Source: Streptomyces sp. JHA26 (GTDB lineage: Bacteria; Actinomycetota; Actinomycetes; Streptomycetales; Streptomycetaceae). Taken from it: a stretch of DNA of 64,000 bases. Below, piece by piece: positions 52,627-61,311 of this stretch. The stretch is taken from positions 1 through 64,000 of the forward strand of contig NZ_BDJC01000026.1 in NCBI RefSeq assembly GCF_002005565.1, given 5' to 3'. The notes beneath the pieces were generated by a model, which did not search any database, was not told where the DNA came from, and saw nothing but the letters and a program-made list of their open reading frames with translations. The first letter of the stretch is position 1. Each line of letters opens with the position of its first letter. The translations under genes and the position numbers were made by a program.

Positions 52627-54299
52627 GACTGCTCCAGGTAGCGGTGGACGAGCATCACGGCCATGGCTCCCTCTCCGACGGCGGACGCGACCCGCTTCGC
52701 GGACCGGGCGCGGGCGTCGCCCGCCACGAACACGCCCGGGACGCTGGTCTCCAGGTGGTACGGCGGCCGGTCCAGCTCCCAGTCCGCCGGCGGCCGTCCG
52801 TCGGGGGTGAGGTCGGGTCCGGCGAGGATGAAACCGCGCTCGTCGCGCAGCACGGTGCCGTCCAGCCAGTCGGTCAGCGGGGCCGCGCCGATGAACACGA
52901 ACAGCCACTGCGCGTCGACGAGTTCGGTGCGCCCGCTCTCCGCGTCGCGCAGCGTCAGCCGCTCCAGGTGCCCGTCGCCGTGCGCGCTCTCGACGACCGT
53001 GCCGCAGCGCACGCGGATGTTGGGCGTCTCCTCGATCTGCTGGATCAGGTAGTGCGACATCGACGCCGTCAGGGAGTCGCCGCGCACCAGCAGCGTCACC
53101 GACTTGGCGCCCCGGGACAGGTACATCGCCGCCTGCCCGGCCGAGTTGGCGCCGCCCACGATGTACACGTCGTGGTCCTGGCAGGCCGCGGCCTCGGTCA
53201 GCGCCGAACCGTAGAACACCCCGCAGCCGGTCAGCTCGTCCGTGCCCGGCGCGGCCAGCTGCCGGTAGGAGACGCCGGTCGCCAGGATCACGCTGTGCGC
53301 GGCGACCGCCGAGCCGTCCGAGAACCGGACGATCCGCGCCGCCCCGTTGGCCTCGAGGCCCGTCACCTCCCGCGCGGTGAGGATCTCGGCGCCGAACCTC
53401 GCGGCCTGCCGCCGGGCCCGTTCGGTGAGCTGCCCGCCGGACACGCCGTCGGGGAAACCGAGGTAGTTCTCGATCCGGGAGCTCTGCCCGGCCTGCCCAC
53501 CGGTCGCCGAGCGCTCCACCAGCACCGTCCGCAGGCCCTCGGAGGCCCCGTACACCGCCGCCCCGAGCCCGGCCGGGCCGCCGCCGACCACGACCAGGTC
53601 GTAGAACTCGGCCGCCGGCGTCGTCGCCAGCCCCACCCGGGCGGCGAGGTCCGGCGCCTGGGGCTCCACCAGCGATGTCCCGTCGGGCGTGATCACCACC
53701 GGCAGCCGCTGCCCGTCCTGCCCGGCCGCCGCCAGCAGCCGCCGTCCCTCCGGCTCGTCGGAGGAGTACCAGCGGTAGGGTACCTGGTTGCGGGCCAGGA
53801 ACTCGCGGACCTCCGAGGAGCGCGCCGACCAGCGGTGTCCGACGACCTTGGTGCTGGGCACCGGCCGGTGGTCGCCGGCGCGCCACGCCTGCAGCAGGTC
53901 GTCCAGCACCGGGTAGAGCTTCTCCTCCGGCGGGTCCCACGGCTTGAGCAGGTAGTGGTCCAGGTCGACGACGTTGATCGCGTCGATGGCCGCGTCGGTG
54001 TCGGCGTACGCGGTCAGCAGCACCCGCCGTGCCCCCGGGTACACGTCGAGGGCCTGCTCGAGGAACTCGATGCCGTTCATCCGCGGCATCCGGTAGTCGG
54101 CGAGGATCACGGCCACCAGGTCGCCGCGCAGCTTGAGTTCGCGCAGCGCCTCCAGTGCCGACTCGCCGGACTCCGCGCGCACGATCCGGTACGAGGCGCC
54201 GTAGCGCCGCCGCAGGTCACGGGCGACGGCGCGGGAGACCCCCGGATCGTCGTCCACGGTCATGATGACGGTCCGTGTCGCCGCGTCCGCCTGTGCCAT
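52623..54299 (-). CDS. Receiver domain fused to a thioredoxin-reductase-like flavoprotein
   Basis: 558 residues in three parts. Residues about 10-140 are a response-regulator receiver (VIMTVDDDPG, phospho-acceptor D68 in ILADYRMPRMNG, lysine in YLLKPW). A glutaredoxin-like linker follows (residues about 150-225). The C-terminal part is a TrxR-type FAD/NADPH reductase (VVVGGGPAGLGAAVYGASEG; VYIVGGANSAGQAAMYLS). Where thioredoxin reductases have the redox pair CATC it reads GCGVFYGSALTEA, with only one cysteine, so it should not reduce thioredoxin. ATG 54299 has GGGGGA upstream. First gene of the signalling operon. Confidence 0.87.
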   Translation of the reverse strand: MAQADAATRTVIMTVDDDPGVSRAVARDLRRRYGASYRIVRAESGESALEALRELKLRGDLVAVILADYRMPRMNGIEFLEQALDVYPGARRVLLTAYADTDAAIDAINVVDLDHYLLKPWDPPEEKLYPVLDDLLQAWRAGDHRPVPSTKVVGHRWSARSSEVREFLARNQVPYRWYSSDEPEGRRLLAAAGQDGQRLPVVITPDGTSLVEPQAPDLAARVGLATTPAAEFYDLVVVGGGPAGLGAAVYGASEGLRTVLVERSATGGQAGQSSRIENYLGFPDGVSGGQLTERARRQAARFGAEILTAREVTGLEANGAARIVRFSDGSAVAAHSVILATGVSYRQLAAPGTDELTGCGVFYGSALTEAAACQDHDVYIVGGANSAGQAAMYLSRGAKSVTLLVRGDSLTASMSHYLIQQIEETPNIRVRCGTVVESAHGDGHLERLTLRDAESGRTELVDAQWLFVFIGAAPLTDWLDGTVLRDERGFILAGPDLTPDGRPPADWELDRPPYHLETSVPGVFVAGDARARSAKRVASAVGEGAMAVMLVHRYLEQS

Positions 54300-54542
54300 G
54301 CGTCCCCCACGTCGAACGGCCGGGTTCACGGCACGGCGTCCCCGTCACCGCACCGGCCTGGGACCCATCGTAGGGTCGATCGCCCCGCACCGCTCGGGCC
54401 GACCGGGCCGCGCCCGCCCGGCACGCGGAGCTGCCGGCCGCGGCCCCCCGCAGGTCACCACCCGCTCCCGCTGTGACGCCGCGCGTGCACCGTGGTGAAG
54501 ACTGGCCCCATGGACGTGACCGCGACACAGGGAGGGACCCGC

Positions 54543-55415
54543 ATGACGCGCCCGATCACGGCAGGGCTGGACGGATCCGAGGAGAGCCTGGCCGCACTGG
54601 CCTGGGCCGCCAGGGAGGCGGTCCGCCGGGGAGATCCGCTGCACGTCGTGCACGCCTGGCGGGCCGAGCCGGAAGCGGCCGGCGCGGGGGACCGGGACGC
54701 GCAGGAACGGTGGGTCCGGGACTCGGTCGCCGAGGCGGTCCGGACCGTCACCGAGCGGCACCCGGACCTCGCGGTGACCACGGACGTCACCGAGGCCGAC
54801 GACGCCGTCGCCGTGCTGCTCGCCGCCGCGGCCGAGGCCCGGACGCTGGTGCTCGGCTCGCGCGGCCACGGAGCGGTCGTCGGCTTCCTGCTCGGCTCCG
54901 TCGGCCAACAGGTGATCGCCGAGACGCCCCGGCCCGTCGTCCTCGTGCGGGCCGGGGACGAGGCCGCGGCGGAGGCCGCCGGCCGCGAGGTCGTCGTGGG
55001 TCAGCAGGGGGAACCGGAGGACAGCGCCGACGTGATCGGGTTCGCCTTCGAGGCGGCCGCCGCGCGCGGCGCCACCGTGCGGGCCGTGCGTGCCTGGACC
55101 CTGCCGACGGTGTTCACCTACAGCCCGGGCTCGATGCGGCTCGCCGACGAGGCCGGCGGCCTGGAGCAGTACGAGAGGAAGGCCCTCGGCGAGGCGCTCG
55201 CGCCGTGGCGCGAGCGCTTCCCCGACGTACCGGTGGTCGAGCACGTGGAGATGGGCAGCGCGGGCCAGGTGCTGCTGGCGGCGGCCGGGAACGCCCAGCT
55301 GACGGTCGTCGGCCGCCGCGCCCGCCGCACCGCCGTCGGCGCCCGGATCGGCTCGGTGGCTCACGGCGTCCTGCACCACGCGGCCTGCCCGGTGGCGGTG
55401 GTCCCGCACGCCTGA
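54543..55415 (+). CDS. Universal stress protein, tandem USP domains
   Basis: 290 residues of two UspA-like domains, related to the gene at 8233-9135. First domain: ITAGLDGSEESLAALAWAAREAVRRGD with the ATP-binding VLGSRGHGAVVGFLLGSVGQQV; the second ends VVGRRARRTAVGARIGSVAHGVLHHAACPVAVVPHA. ATG 54543 has GGGAGGG upstream. Divergent from the receiver-reductase operon, with which it may share stress control. Confidence 0.9.
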   Translation: MTRPITAGLDGSEESLAALAWAAREAVRRGDPLHVVHAWRAEPEAAGAGDRDAQERWVRDSVAEAVRTVTERHPDLAVTTDVTEADDAVAVLLAAAAEARTLVLGSRGHGAVVGFLLGSVGQQVIAETPRPVVLVRAGDEAAAEAAGREVVVGQQGEPEDSADVIGFAFEAAAARGATVRAVRAWTLPTVFTYSPGSMRLADEAGGLEQYERKALGEALAPWRERFPDVPVVEHVEMGSAGQVLLAAAGNAQLTVVGRRARRTAVGARIGSVAHGVLHHAACPVAVVPHA

Positions 55416-55431
55416 GCCGTGCCCGGGAGCC

Positions 55432-56664
55432 TCACTCCGGCATGGGCTGGAGCGTCTCCCGGGCCTTCGGCAGGATGTTCGTGATGTAGTCCTGGACGGC
55501 GGTGTCCAGGCCGATGTCGTGCTGGGCCCGTTCGGACAGGTACCAGCGGTGTTCCAGCAGCTCGTGGTAGATCTCCGCCGGGTCCATCGCGCCCCGCAGC
55601 TCCACCGGCACCGCCCGCACGGTCGGCCGGAACACCTCCCGCACCCAGCGGTGGGCGAGCACCTCCGGGCGGGCGCCGAGGGGGTCGCCCGGGGCGTAGT
55701 CGTCCTGGGTGGCCATCCAGCTCTCCAAGTCGTTGAGCAGCCGCCGGGCCTGGTTCTCCTCGGCGTCCAGGCCCGTCAGGCGCAGCAGCTGGCGCTGGTG
55801 GTGGCCCGCGTCGACGACCTTGGGCACGAAGGTGACCGTGTCGCCGTGGGAGGCGTGCTCGATCTGCATCTCGGCCACGTCGAAACCGAGGTCGTTGAGC
55901 CGCCGGATCCGGCGCTCGATGTAGTGGTGCTTGCCCGCCGGGTAGACGGAGGTGCGGGTCAGCTCCTCCCACAGCCGGCCGTAGCGCGCGCAGATCTCCC
56001 GGCCGAAGTCCACCGGGTCGACGGACGGGTGCAGCGCCCCGGACGCCTCCAGGTCGAGCAGCTCGCCGCTGATGTTCACCCGGGCCAGGTCGAGGTCGTA
56101 GTCGCGCTGCCCGTCGCTCAGCCGCGGGTGCAGCTCGCCGGTCTCCGCGTCCACCAGGTAGGCGGCGTAGGCGCCCGCGTCGCGCCGGAAGAGCGTGTTG
56201 GACAGCGAGCAGTCGCCCCAGGCGAACCCGGCCAGGTGGAGGCGGACCAGCAGCACGGCGAGGGCGTCCATCAGACGGTGCATGGTCGCCGGACGCAGCG
56301 TCGTCTCGAACATCGACCGGTACGGCATGGACCCGCCGAGGTGCCGCGTGATCAGCACCGGCTCCAGCGGCTCACCGGCGCCGTCGGTGCGGCCGGTGAC
56401 CACGCCCAGCGCGTCCACCGCCGGGATGGCGAGCCGGTCCAGGTCGCGCAGCAGTTCGTACTCGCGCAGGGCGGGCCGCTCGGCGAGCTCCTTGACGGCG
56501 ATCACCTCGTCGCCGGCCCGGGCGTAGCGGACGACGTGGCGGGAGATGCCGCGGGGGAGCGGCACGAGATACTCCTCGGGCCACTCCTCCAGCGGCAGCT
56601 GCCACGGCAGTTCGAGCAGGAGCGCCGGGTGCTCCGGATTGGTGGCACTGATCTGCAAGGCCAT
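55432..56664 (-). CDS. DUF4032-domain protein with kinase-like fold
   Basis: 410 residues. The N-terminal two thirds resemble lipopolysaccharide-kinase-like proteins (AGDEVIAVKELAERPALREYELLRDL; catalytic-loop-like GFAWGDCSLSNTLF; YLVDAETGEL). The C-terminal part (DDYAPGDPLGARPEVLAHRWVREVFRP...) is the DUF4032 unit. Activity unproven; the HRD-like Asp in WGDCSLSN suggests a real kinase. ATG 56664; only 10 bases from the next gene's end on the same strand. Confidence 0.78.
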   Translation of the reverse strand: MALQISATNPEHPALLLELPWQLPLEEWPEEYLVPLPRGISRHVVRYARAGDEVIAVKELAERPALREYELLRDLDRLAIPAVDALGVVTGRTDGAGEPLEPVLITRHLGGSMPYRSMFETTLRPATMHRLMDALAVLLVRLHLAGFAWGDCSLSNTLFRRDAGAYAAYLVDAETGELHPRLSDGQRDYDLDLARVNISGELLDLEASGALHPSVDPVDFGREICARYGRLWEELTRTSVYPAGKHHYIERRIRRLNDLGFDVAEMQIEHASHGDTVTFVPKVVDAGHHQRQLLRLTGLDAEENQARRLLNDLESWMATQDDYAPGDPLGARPEVLAHRWVREVFRPTVRAVPVELRGAMDPAEIYHELLEHRWYLSERAQHDIGLDTAVQDYITNILPKARETLQPMPE

Positions 56665-56674
56665 GACCCGAACC

Positions 56675-57421
56675 CTAGAACGTCCGTTCCCGGGCCAGTC
56701 GCGCGGCCTCCTTCACCGGCCCGCGGTGGACGGGGCCGTGCCCGGGGAGCAGCACGTCGCCGTCGAGCCGCGCGATGACGTCCAGCGAGGCCACCGTGCG
56801 GTCCCGATCGTGGTGGAACATGCCGGGCAGCAGCTGGGGCCCCGCCACCCGCGAGGTGGGGTGCCCGCTGACCAGGGCGTCGCCGGAGACCACCACCCCC
56901 GCGTCCGGCAGGTGGTAGACGCAGTGTCCGTCGGTGTGCCCGGGGGTGTGCACCGGCACGGGCCGGCCGGGCAGGTCGAGCGGGCCGTCCGAGGGGAAGG
57001 GGGCGGGAGCGCTCACCGGGTGCTGCTGGGTGCCGCCGGAGCGGAGCACGTGCGCCAACCAGGGCAGCACGCCCGGCCGCCAGCTGTTGCGCAGGACCTC
57101 GCCGACCGACACCTGCTGCAGGAAGTCCCGCCGGGCGTGCGGCACTTCGGCCTCGTGCAGGAACACGGGCGTGCCGTGGGCGGCGCGCAGGTACTCGGCG
57201 GAGCCCAGGTGGTCGTTGTGGGCGTGGGTGATCAGCACGGCCGTCACCGCCTCGGGCGAACTCCCGACCGCCGCGAGGGAATCGAGCAGGAGCTGCCGGT
57301 CACCGGGGTAACCGGTGTCGATCAGGGTCACCGCGTCGCCCTCGGTGAGGAGGACCCAGTTGGTGTTGCTCCCGTGCACCAGGTAGGTGCCGTCCGCGAC
57401 GTGCCGCACGTCCGCGCGCAT
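56675..57421 (-). CDS. Metallo-beta-lactamase-fold hydrolase
   Basis: 248 residues. Zinc site: THAHNDHLGSA (HxHxDH), HTPGHTDGHCVYHL, DALVSGHPTS and the distal GHGPVHRG. Related to glyoxalase II/lactonase-type MBL enzymes; no specific substrate. Its stop is 10 bases from the DUF4032 start, so the two are likely one transcript. ATG 57421. Confidence 0.86.
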   Translation of the reverse strand: MRADVRHVADGTYLVHGSNTNWVLLTEGDAVTLIDTGYPGDRQLLLDSLAAVGSSPEAVTAVLITHAHNDHLGSAEYLRAAHGTPVFLHEAEVPHARRDFLQQVSVGEVLRNSWRPGVLPWLAHVLRSGGTQQHPVSAPAPFPSDGPLDLPGRPVPVHTPGHTDGHCVYHLPDAGVVVSGDALVSGHPTSRVAGPQLLPGMFHHDRDRTVASLDVIARLDGDVLLPGHGPVHRGPVKEAARLARERTF

Positions 57422-57627
57422 CAGTGTCCCCGCCTTCGTTCCCAGGTGGCTGCCCGACGGGGGACAGCCAACCAGACGCGGCGGGTGCCCGGCGCTCGGC
57501 GCACCCCGCGCGGACGGGACCGGACGCCGGTGCGCGGGTCCACGGCGCGGGCGCTCCGGGGCGCGGCGCTCCCGGGCGCGCCGACGGGAGCCCGTCGGTG
57601 CTCCGTCGGCCTCGGGGTGCTGCCCGC
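57422..57627. other. Intergenic spacer
   Basis: About 200 bases of GC-rich sequence; no gene or clear site recognised. Confidence 0.4.
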
Positions 57628-57810
57628 TCAGGGCATGAACAGGGCCAGGAAGATCACCACGAGGACGATGATCCCGACGATGAGCCAGATGTTCTTGTGC
57701 CCGCCCCCGCGCCGCGGCACCGGGTCCTCCGGGCCTCCGCCCCGGGGCCGGTCCTCCGGGAGCTGCGGGTTCTTCGGCCGGTCGTGTGCGTAGAAGTCGT
57801 CGTCCGCCAT
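57628..57810 (-). CDS. Small single-span membrane protein
   Basis: 60 residues: a charged, Pro-rich N-terminus (MADDDFYAHDRPKNPQLPEDRPRGG), then one C-terminal span NIWLIVGIIVLVVIFLALFMP. Such small proteins are common in streptomycete stress operons, but the role is unknown. ATG 57810 has GGAGGGAG upstream. Confidence 0.7.
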   Translation of the reverse strand: MADDDFYAHDRPKNPQLPEDRPRGGGPEDPVPRRGGGHKNIWLIVGIIVLVVIFLALFMP

Positions 57811-57968
57811 GTCGGACTCCCTCCGTGACCGGATACGGGTCCCTCCCACGGCCCGTCCGACACCTCGCGACGTCCGCCTTTTTCGCATCCCGCCCGCGCC
57901 GGCGGCTCCCCCCGCCGCCCGGGCCCGGCGGACCGCGGCCGACGGATTCCTCGTGCGCCCGCTCTTTC

Positions 57969-57984
57969 GATACACCGGTGTATC
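57969..57984. promoter_or_regulatory. Perfect 16-bp palindrome upstream of the TetR gene
   Basis: GATACACCGGTGTATC at 57969-57984, with a further half-site-like GATACA just after (57986-57991). The probable operator of the TetR regulator that follows. Confidence 0.75.
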
Positions 57985-58032
57985 CGATACATTCGCGCAT
58001 CGAACAGGGGAGACGGCGGAGGGGGCGCGGAC

Positions 58033-58680
58033 ATGGACGTCGGGCAGGCCGCCGGGCGCGTGACCCGGCGCCGCGCGCGCACCCGCGCCGACCTGCTGGA
58101 GGCGGCGTTCGCGGTGTTCGCCGCCAAGGGGTTCGGCCGGGTCCCGATCGAGGAGATCTGTGAGGCCGCCGGCTACAGCCGGGGTGCCTTCTACTCGAAC
58201 TTCGACAGCCTCGACGAGCTGTTCTTCGCCCTCTACCGCGAACGGGCCGACCTGATCGCGGACCAGGTGACCGGCGCCCTCGCCCTCGACGGACCGGACC
58301 TGGACGTGCGGGCCGCCGTGGACCGCGTCACCGAGGTACTGCTGCTGGACCGGGACTGGCTCCTGGTCAAGACGGACTTCCTGGCGCACGCCGCCCGTGA
58401 CCCGGACGTGGCGCGAACCCTGCTGGAACACCGGGCGCGCCTGCGCCGCGCGATCGCCGACCGCCTCGCCCGGGCGCACCCGCGCACACCGCTGCCCGCC
58501 GTGCTGGGCGACGCCGAGGCCGCCGCGCACGCCGTGGTCGCCGCCTACGACGGCGTCACCGTCCAGCTGCTCCTGGACCGGGACGTCGAGCACGCACGCG
58601 TCTGGCTGGGGCAGTTGCTCACCGCACTGCTCACCGACGCGAGCAGCACCCCCGACGACAACCCCGGCACCACCCCGTGA
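58033..58680 (+). CDS. TetR-family transcriptional regulator
   Basis: 215 residues. HTH at the N-terminus (TRADLLEAAFAVFAAKGFGRVPIEEICEAAGYSRGAFYSNFDSLDELFF, identified by EAAGYSRGAFYSNF), then a ligand-binding helical domain. The start overlaps no gene; its promoter region holds a perfect palindrome. It precedes the FAD dehydrogenase gene by 38 bases on the same strand, so it most likely controls itself and that gene. Confidence 0.88.
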   Translation: MDVGQAAGRVTRRRARTRADLLEAAFAVFAAKGFGRVPIEEICEAAGYSRGAFYSNFDSLDELFFALYRERADLIADQVTGALALDGPDLDVRAAVDRVTEVLLLDRDWLLVKTDFLAHAARDPDVARTLLEHRARLRRAIADRLARAHPRTPLPAVLGDAEAAAHAVVAAYDGVTVQLLLDRDVEHARVWLGQLLTALLTDASSTPDDNPGTTP

Positions 58681-58718
58681 GAACACGGACGAGGACGAAC
58701 GAGGAAGGGACGGTCGCC

Positions 58719-60392
58719 ATGGACGCCGACGTCATCGTGGTCGGAGCGGGCCTCGCGGGCCTGACCGCGGCGCACGAGCTGACCAGCCGGGGCCACAGGG
58801 TCGCGCTGGTCGACCAGGAGAACGCGGCCAACCTCGGCGGACAGGCCTTCTGGTCCTTCGGCGGCCTCTTCCTCGTGGACTCCCCGGAGCAGCGGCGCCT
58901 CGGCGTCAAGGACTCCTTCGACCTGGCCTGGAGCGACTGGCAGGGCAGCGCCGGCTTCGACCGGACCGAGGACGAGGACTCCTGGGCGGTGCGCTGGGCG
59001 CGGGCCTACGTCGAGTGGGCGGCGGGGGAGAAGCGGTCCTGGCTGGCCGGGCACGGCATCACCTTCCTGCCCACCGTCGGCTGGGCCGAGCGCGGCGACC
59101 TCACGGCCGGCGGGCACGGCAACTCGGTGCCCCGCTTCCACGTCGCCTGGGGCACCGGCACCGGGGTCGTCGAACCGTTCGTGCGGTACGCGAAGCAGGC
59201 CGCGCGCGACGGCCTGCTCACCTTCCACCACCGTCACCGCGTCGACCACCTGGTCGTCGAGGGCGGCACCGTGCGCGGCGTGCGCGGCACGGTCCTCGCC
59301 GAGGACACCTCGCCCCGCGGCGTCGCCTCCAACCGCGACACGGTCGGCGAGTTCGAACTCACCGCCCAGGCCGTGATCGTCACCTCCGGCGGAATCGGGG
59401 CCGACCACGACATCGTGCGCCGCCACTGGCCCGCACGCCTCGGCACCCCGCCCGCCGAGATGGTCACCGGTGTCCCCGCCCACGTCGACGGACGGATGCT
59501 GGACATCAGCGCCGAGGCGGGCGCACGCCTGGTCAACCGCGACCGGATGTGGCACTACACCGAGGGCGTGCGCAACTGGGACCCGATCTGGCCCGGCCAC
59601 GGCATTCGCATCCTGCCCGGACCGTCCTCGATGTGGTTCGACGCCCTAGGCCGCCGTCTGCCGTCGCCGTACCTGCCCGGCTACGACACCCTCGGCACCC
59701 TGCGGCACCTGCGCACCGCCGAGGACCTCGCGGGCCACGACCACTCCTGGTTCATCCTCACCCGGAAGATCGTCGAGAAGGAGTTCGCCCTCTCCGGCTC
59801 CGAGCAGAACCCGGACATCACCGCCAAGGACCGCGCGGGCTTCCTGCGCGAACGCGTCCTCGGCAAGGGCGCCCCGGGCCCGGTGGACGCCTTCCTGCGC
59901 AAGGGCCCCGACTTCGTGACCGCGCCGGACCTGGAGCAGCTGGTCGACCGCATGAACGGGCTCACCGAGGAGCCGCTCCTGGACGCCGCCTCGATCCGGC
60001 GCCAGATCGAGGCCCGCGATCTCCAGACGGCCAACCCGTACGCCAAGGACGCCCAGGTGCAGGGCATCCGCAACGCCCGCCGCTACGTCGGCGACCGCCT
60101 CGGCCGGGTCGCGGCCCCGCACCGCATCCTGGACCCGGCGGCGGGCCCGCTGATCGGGGTCAAGCTGCACGTCCTCACCCGCAAGACCCTCGGCGGCATC
60201 CAGACCGACCTCGACTCCCGCGCCCTGGGCACCGACGGCACGCCGGTCGACGGCCTGTACGCGGCCGGTGAGGTGGCCGGCTTCGGCGGCGGCGGAGTGC
60301 ACGGCTACAACGCGCTGGAAGGCACCTTCCTCGGTGGCTGCCTGTTCTCCGGGCGGGCGGCGGGCCGGGCGGCGGCACGTCAGGCCGCCTGA
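58719..60392 (+). CDS. FAD-binding dehydrogenase, KsdD/fumarate-reductase-like family
   Basis: 557 residues. FAD site ADVIVVGAGLAGLTAAHELTSRGHRVALVDQE and C-terminal ALGTDGTPVDGLYAAGEVAGFGGGGVHGYNALEGTFLGGCLFSGR are those of COG3573-type flavoproteins related to 3-ketosteroid dehydrogenases. ATG 58719 has GGAAGGGA upstream. Probably under the adjacent TetR regulator. Substrate unknown; no steroid cluster is nearby. Confidence 0.87.
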   Translation: MDADVIVVGAGLAGLTAAHELTSRGHRVALVDQENAANLGGQAFWSFGGLFLVDSPEQRRLGVKDSFDLAWSDWQGSAGFDRTEDEDSWAVRWARAYVEWAAGEKRSWLAGHGITFLPTVGWAERGDLTAGGHGNSVPRFHVAWGTGTGVVEPFVRYAKQAARDGLLTFHHRHRVDHLVVEGGTVRGVRGTVLAEDTSPRGVASNRDTVGEFELTAQAVIVTSGGIGADHDIVRRHWPARLGTPPAEMVTGVPAHVDGRMLDISAEAGARLVNRDRMWHYTEGVRNWDPIWPGHGIRILPGPSSMWFDALGRRLPSPYLPGYDTLGTLRHLRTAEDLAGHDHSWFILTRKIVEKEFALSGSEQNPDITAKDRAGFLRERVLGKGAPGPVDAFLRKGPDFVTAPDLEQLVDRMNGLTEEPLLDAASIRRQIEARDLQTANPYAKDAQVQGIRNARRYVGDRLGRVAAPHRILDPAAGPLIGVKLHVLTRKTLGGIQTDLDSRALGTDGTPVDGLYAAGEVAGFGGGGVHGYNALEGTFLGGCLFSGRAAGRAAARQAA

Positions 60393-60401
60393 ACCCAACA
60401 C

Positions 60402-60427
60402 GGTTCCCTCCCGTCCCTTCCGGGTAC
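60402..60427 (+). promoter_or_regulatory. Putative SigB-family promoter of the DUF6098 gene
   Basis: GGTT at 60402-60405, 16 bases, GGGTAC at 60422-60427; start codon about 58 bases downstream. Confidence 0.45.
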
Positions 60428-60484
60428 TCCGTCGCCCGGACGACGGACGAGGGATGACTGAGGGATGACTAGGGAGGTCCGCGC

Positions 60485-60934
60485 ATGAGCGCATCGGACG
60501 ACCTGCCGGTCGTGCGGACCCTCGCCGAACTCGCCGGCCTGGTCGAACGCCACCGAGGCCTGTACGTGCGCTGGTCGCGCGGCCCCGAGACCGATCTCGC
60601 CAAGGCCTCCAGCACCGACGAGCTCACCGGCGTGCCCATGCCGGGCCTGTCCGCCAACCCCCTCGACGTGGAGGGGTGGTGGGCGGCCCGGCCCGTACGG
60701 GTGTGGGCGGCCCGGCGGCTGCACGACTACGCGCATCTCCCGCACGACAAGGGCCCCGGCGTGCGGCCCTGGGTGCTCACCGGCCGTGAGACGGGCCGCG
60801 GCCCGGACAACGAGCCGCTGGTGACCGACGTCCGGCCGATGTGCTGGGTCGCCCCGGGAGTCATCGACGAGGCCCGGAGCGAGGTGGAGCGCCAGGAACG
60901 CCCCTGGGGCCCGCTGCGCCGCACCGGCCCCTGA
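60485..60934 (+). CDS. DUF6098-family protein
   Basis: 149 residues: VRTLAELAGLVERHRGLYVRWSRGPETDLAKASSTDELTGVPMPGLSANPLD, then WWAARPVRVWAARRLHDYAHL and MCWVAPGVIDEARSEVE. Matches the DUF6098 small-protein family of streptomycetes; the Arg/Trp-rich core resembles a nucleic-acid or nucleotide pocket, but no function is known. Start ATG with GGGAGGTC upstream. Converges on wblH. Confidence 0.8.
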   Translation: MSASDDLPVVRTLAELAGLVERHRGLYVRWSRGPETDLAKASSTDELTGVPMPGLSANPLDVEGWWAARPVRVWAARRLHDYAHLPHDKGPGVRPWVLTGRETGRGPDNEPLVTDVRPMCWVAPGVIDEARSEVERQERPWGPLRRTGP

Positions 60935-60946
60935 CGGGCCCCGCGC

Positions 60947-61198
60947 TCACCCGGAGCGCCGGCGCGCCACCGCGCGGCGCTTGAGCGCACGGCGCTCCGT
61001 CTCGCTGGTCCCGCCCCAGACGCCGAGGGACTGCCCCGTGTCGAGCGCCCACTGCAGGCACTGCTCCCGGACCGGGCAGCGCCGGCAGACCGCCTTCGCC
61101 TGCTCGGTCTGCAACAGGGCCGGTCCGGTGGTGCCGATCGGGAAGAACAGATCGGGGTCCTCCGTGCGACACGCGGCGTGCTCGCGCCAGTTGTCCAT
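60947..61198 (-). CDS. wblH: WhiB-family iron-sulfur regulator, WblH
   Basis: 83 residues with the WhiB cluster cysteines C10, C38, C41 and C47 (CRTEDPD, AVCRRCPVREQC) and the GVWGG turn, followed by a basic C-terminus. WhiB-like proteins bind a [4Fe-4S] cluster and work with sigma factors in development and redox sensing. By recalled synteny (wblH, SCO7306) the letter H fits. Start is ATG 61198 with AGGTGA upstream; a TTG one codon earlier is not needed. Confidence 0.82.
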   Translation of the reverse strand: MDNWREHAACRTEDPDLFFPIGTTGPALLQTEQAKAVCRRCPVREQCLQWALDTGQSLGVWGGTSETERRALKRRAVARRRSG

Positions 61199-61311
61199 CA
61201 AAAGTCACCTGCGATCGAATCGAGTCGTGCCTCGCGAATCCCTTGCTCCGTTCGGGTGACCTGACAACAGCGGAGTGAAACCGTCGGTCCTCCCCGGGTC
61301 CTGCCGACCGC

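Noticed and set aside
58397..60271. 624-codon plus-strand frame over the TetR and FAD genes
   Set aside because: A +1 shadow of two well-supported genes, of Arg/Pro-rich composition.
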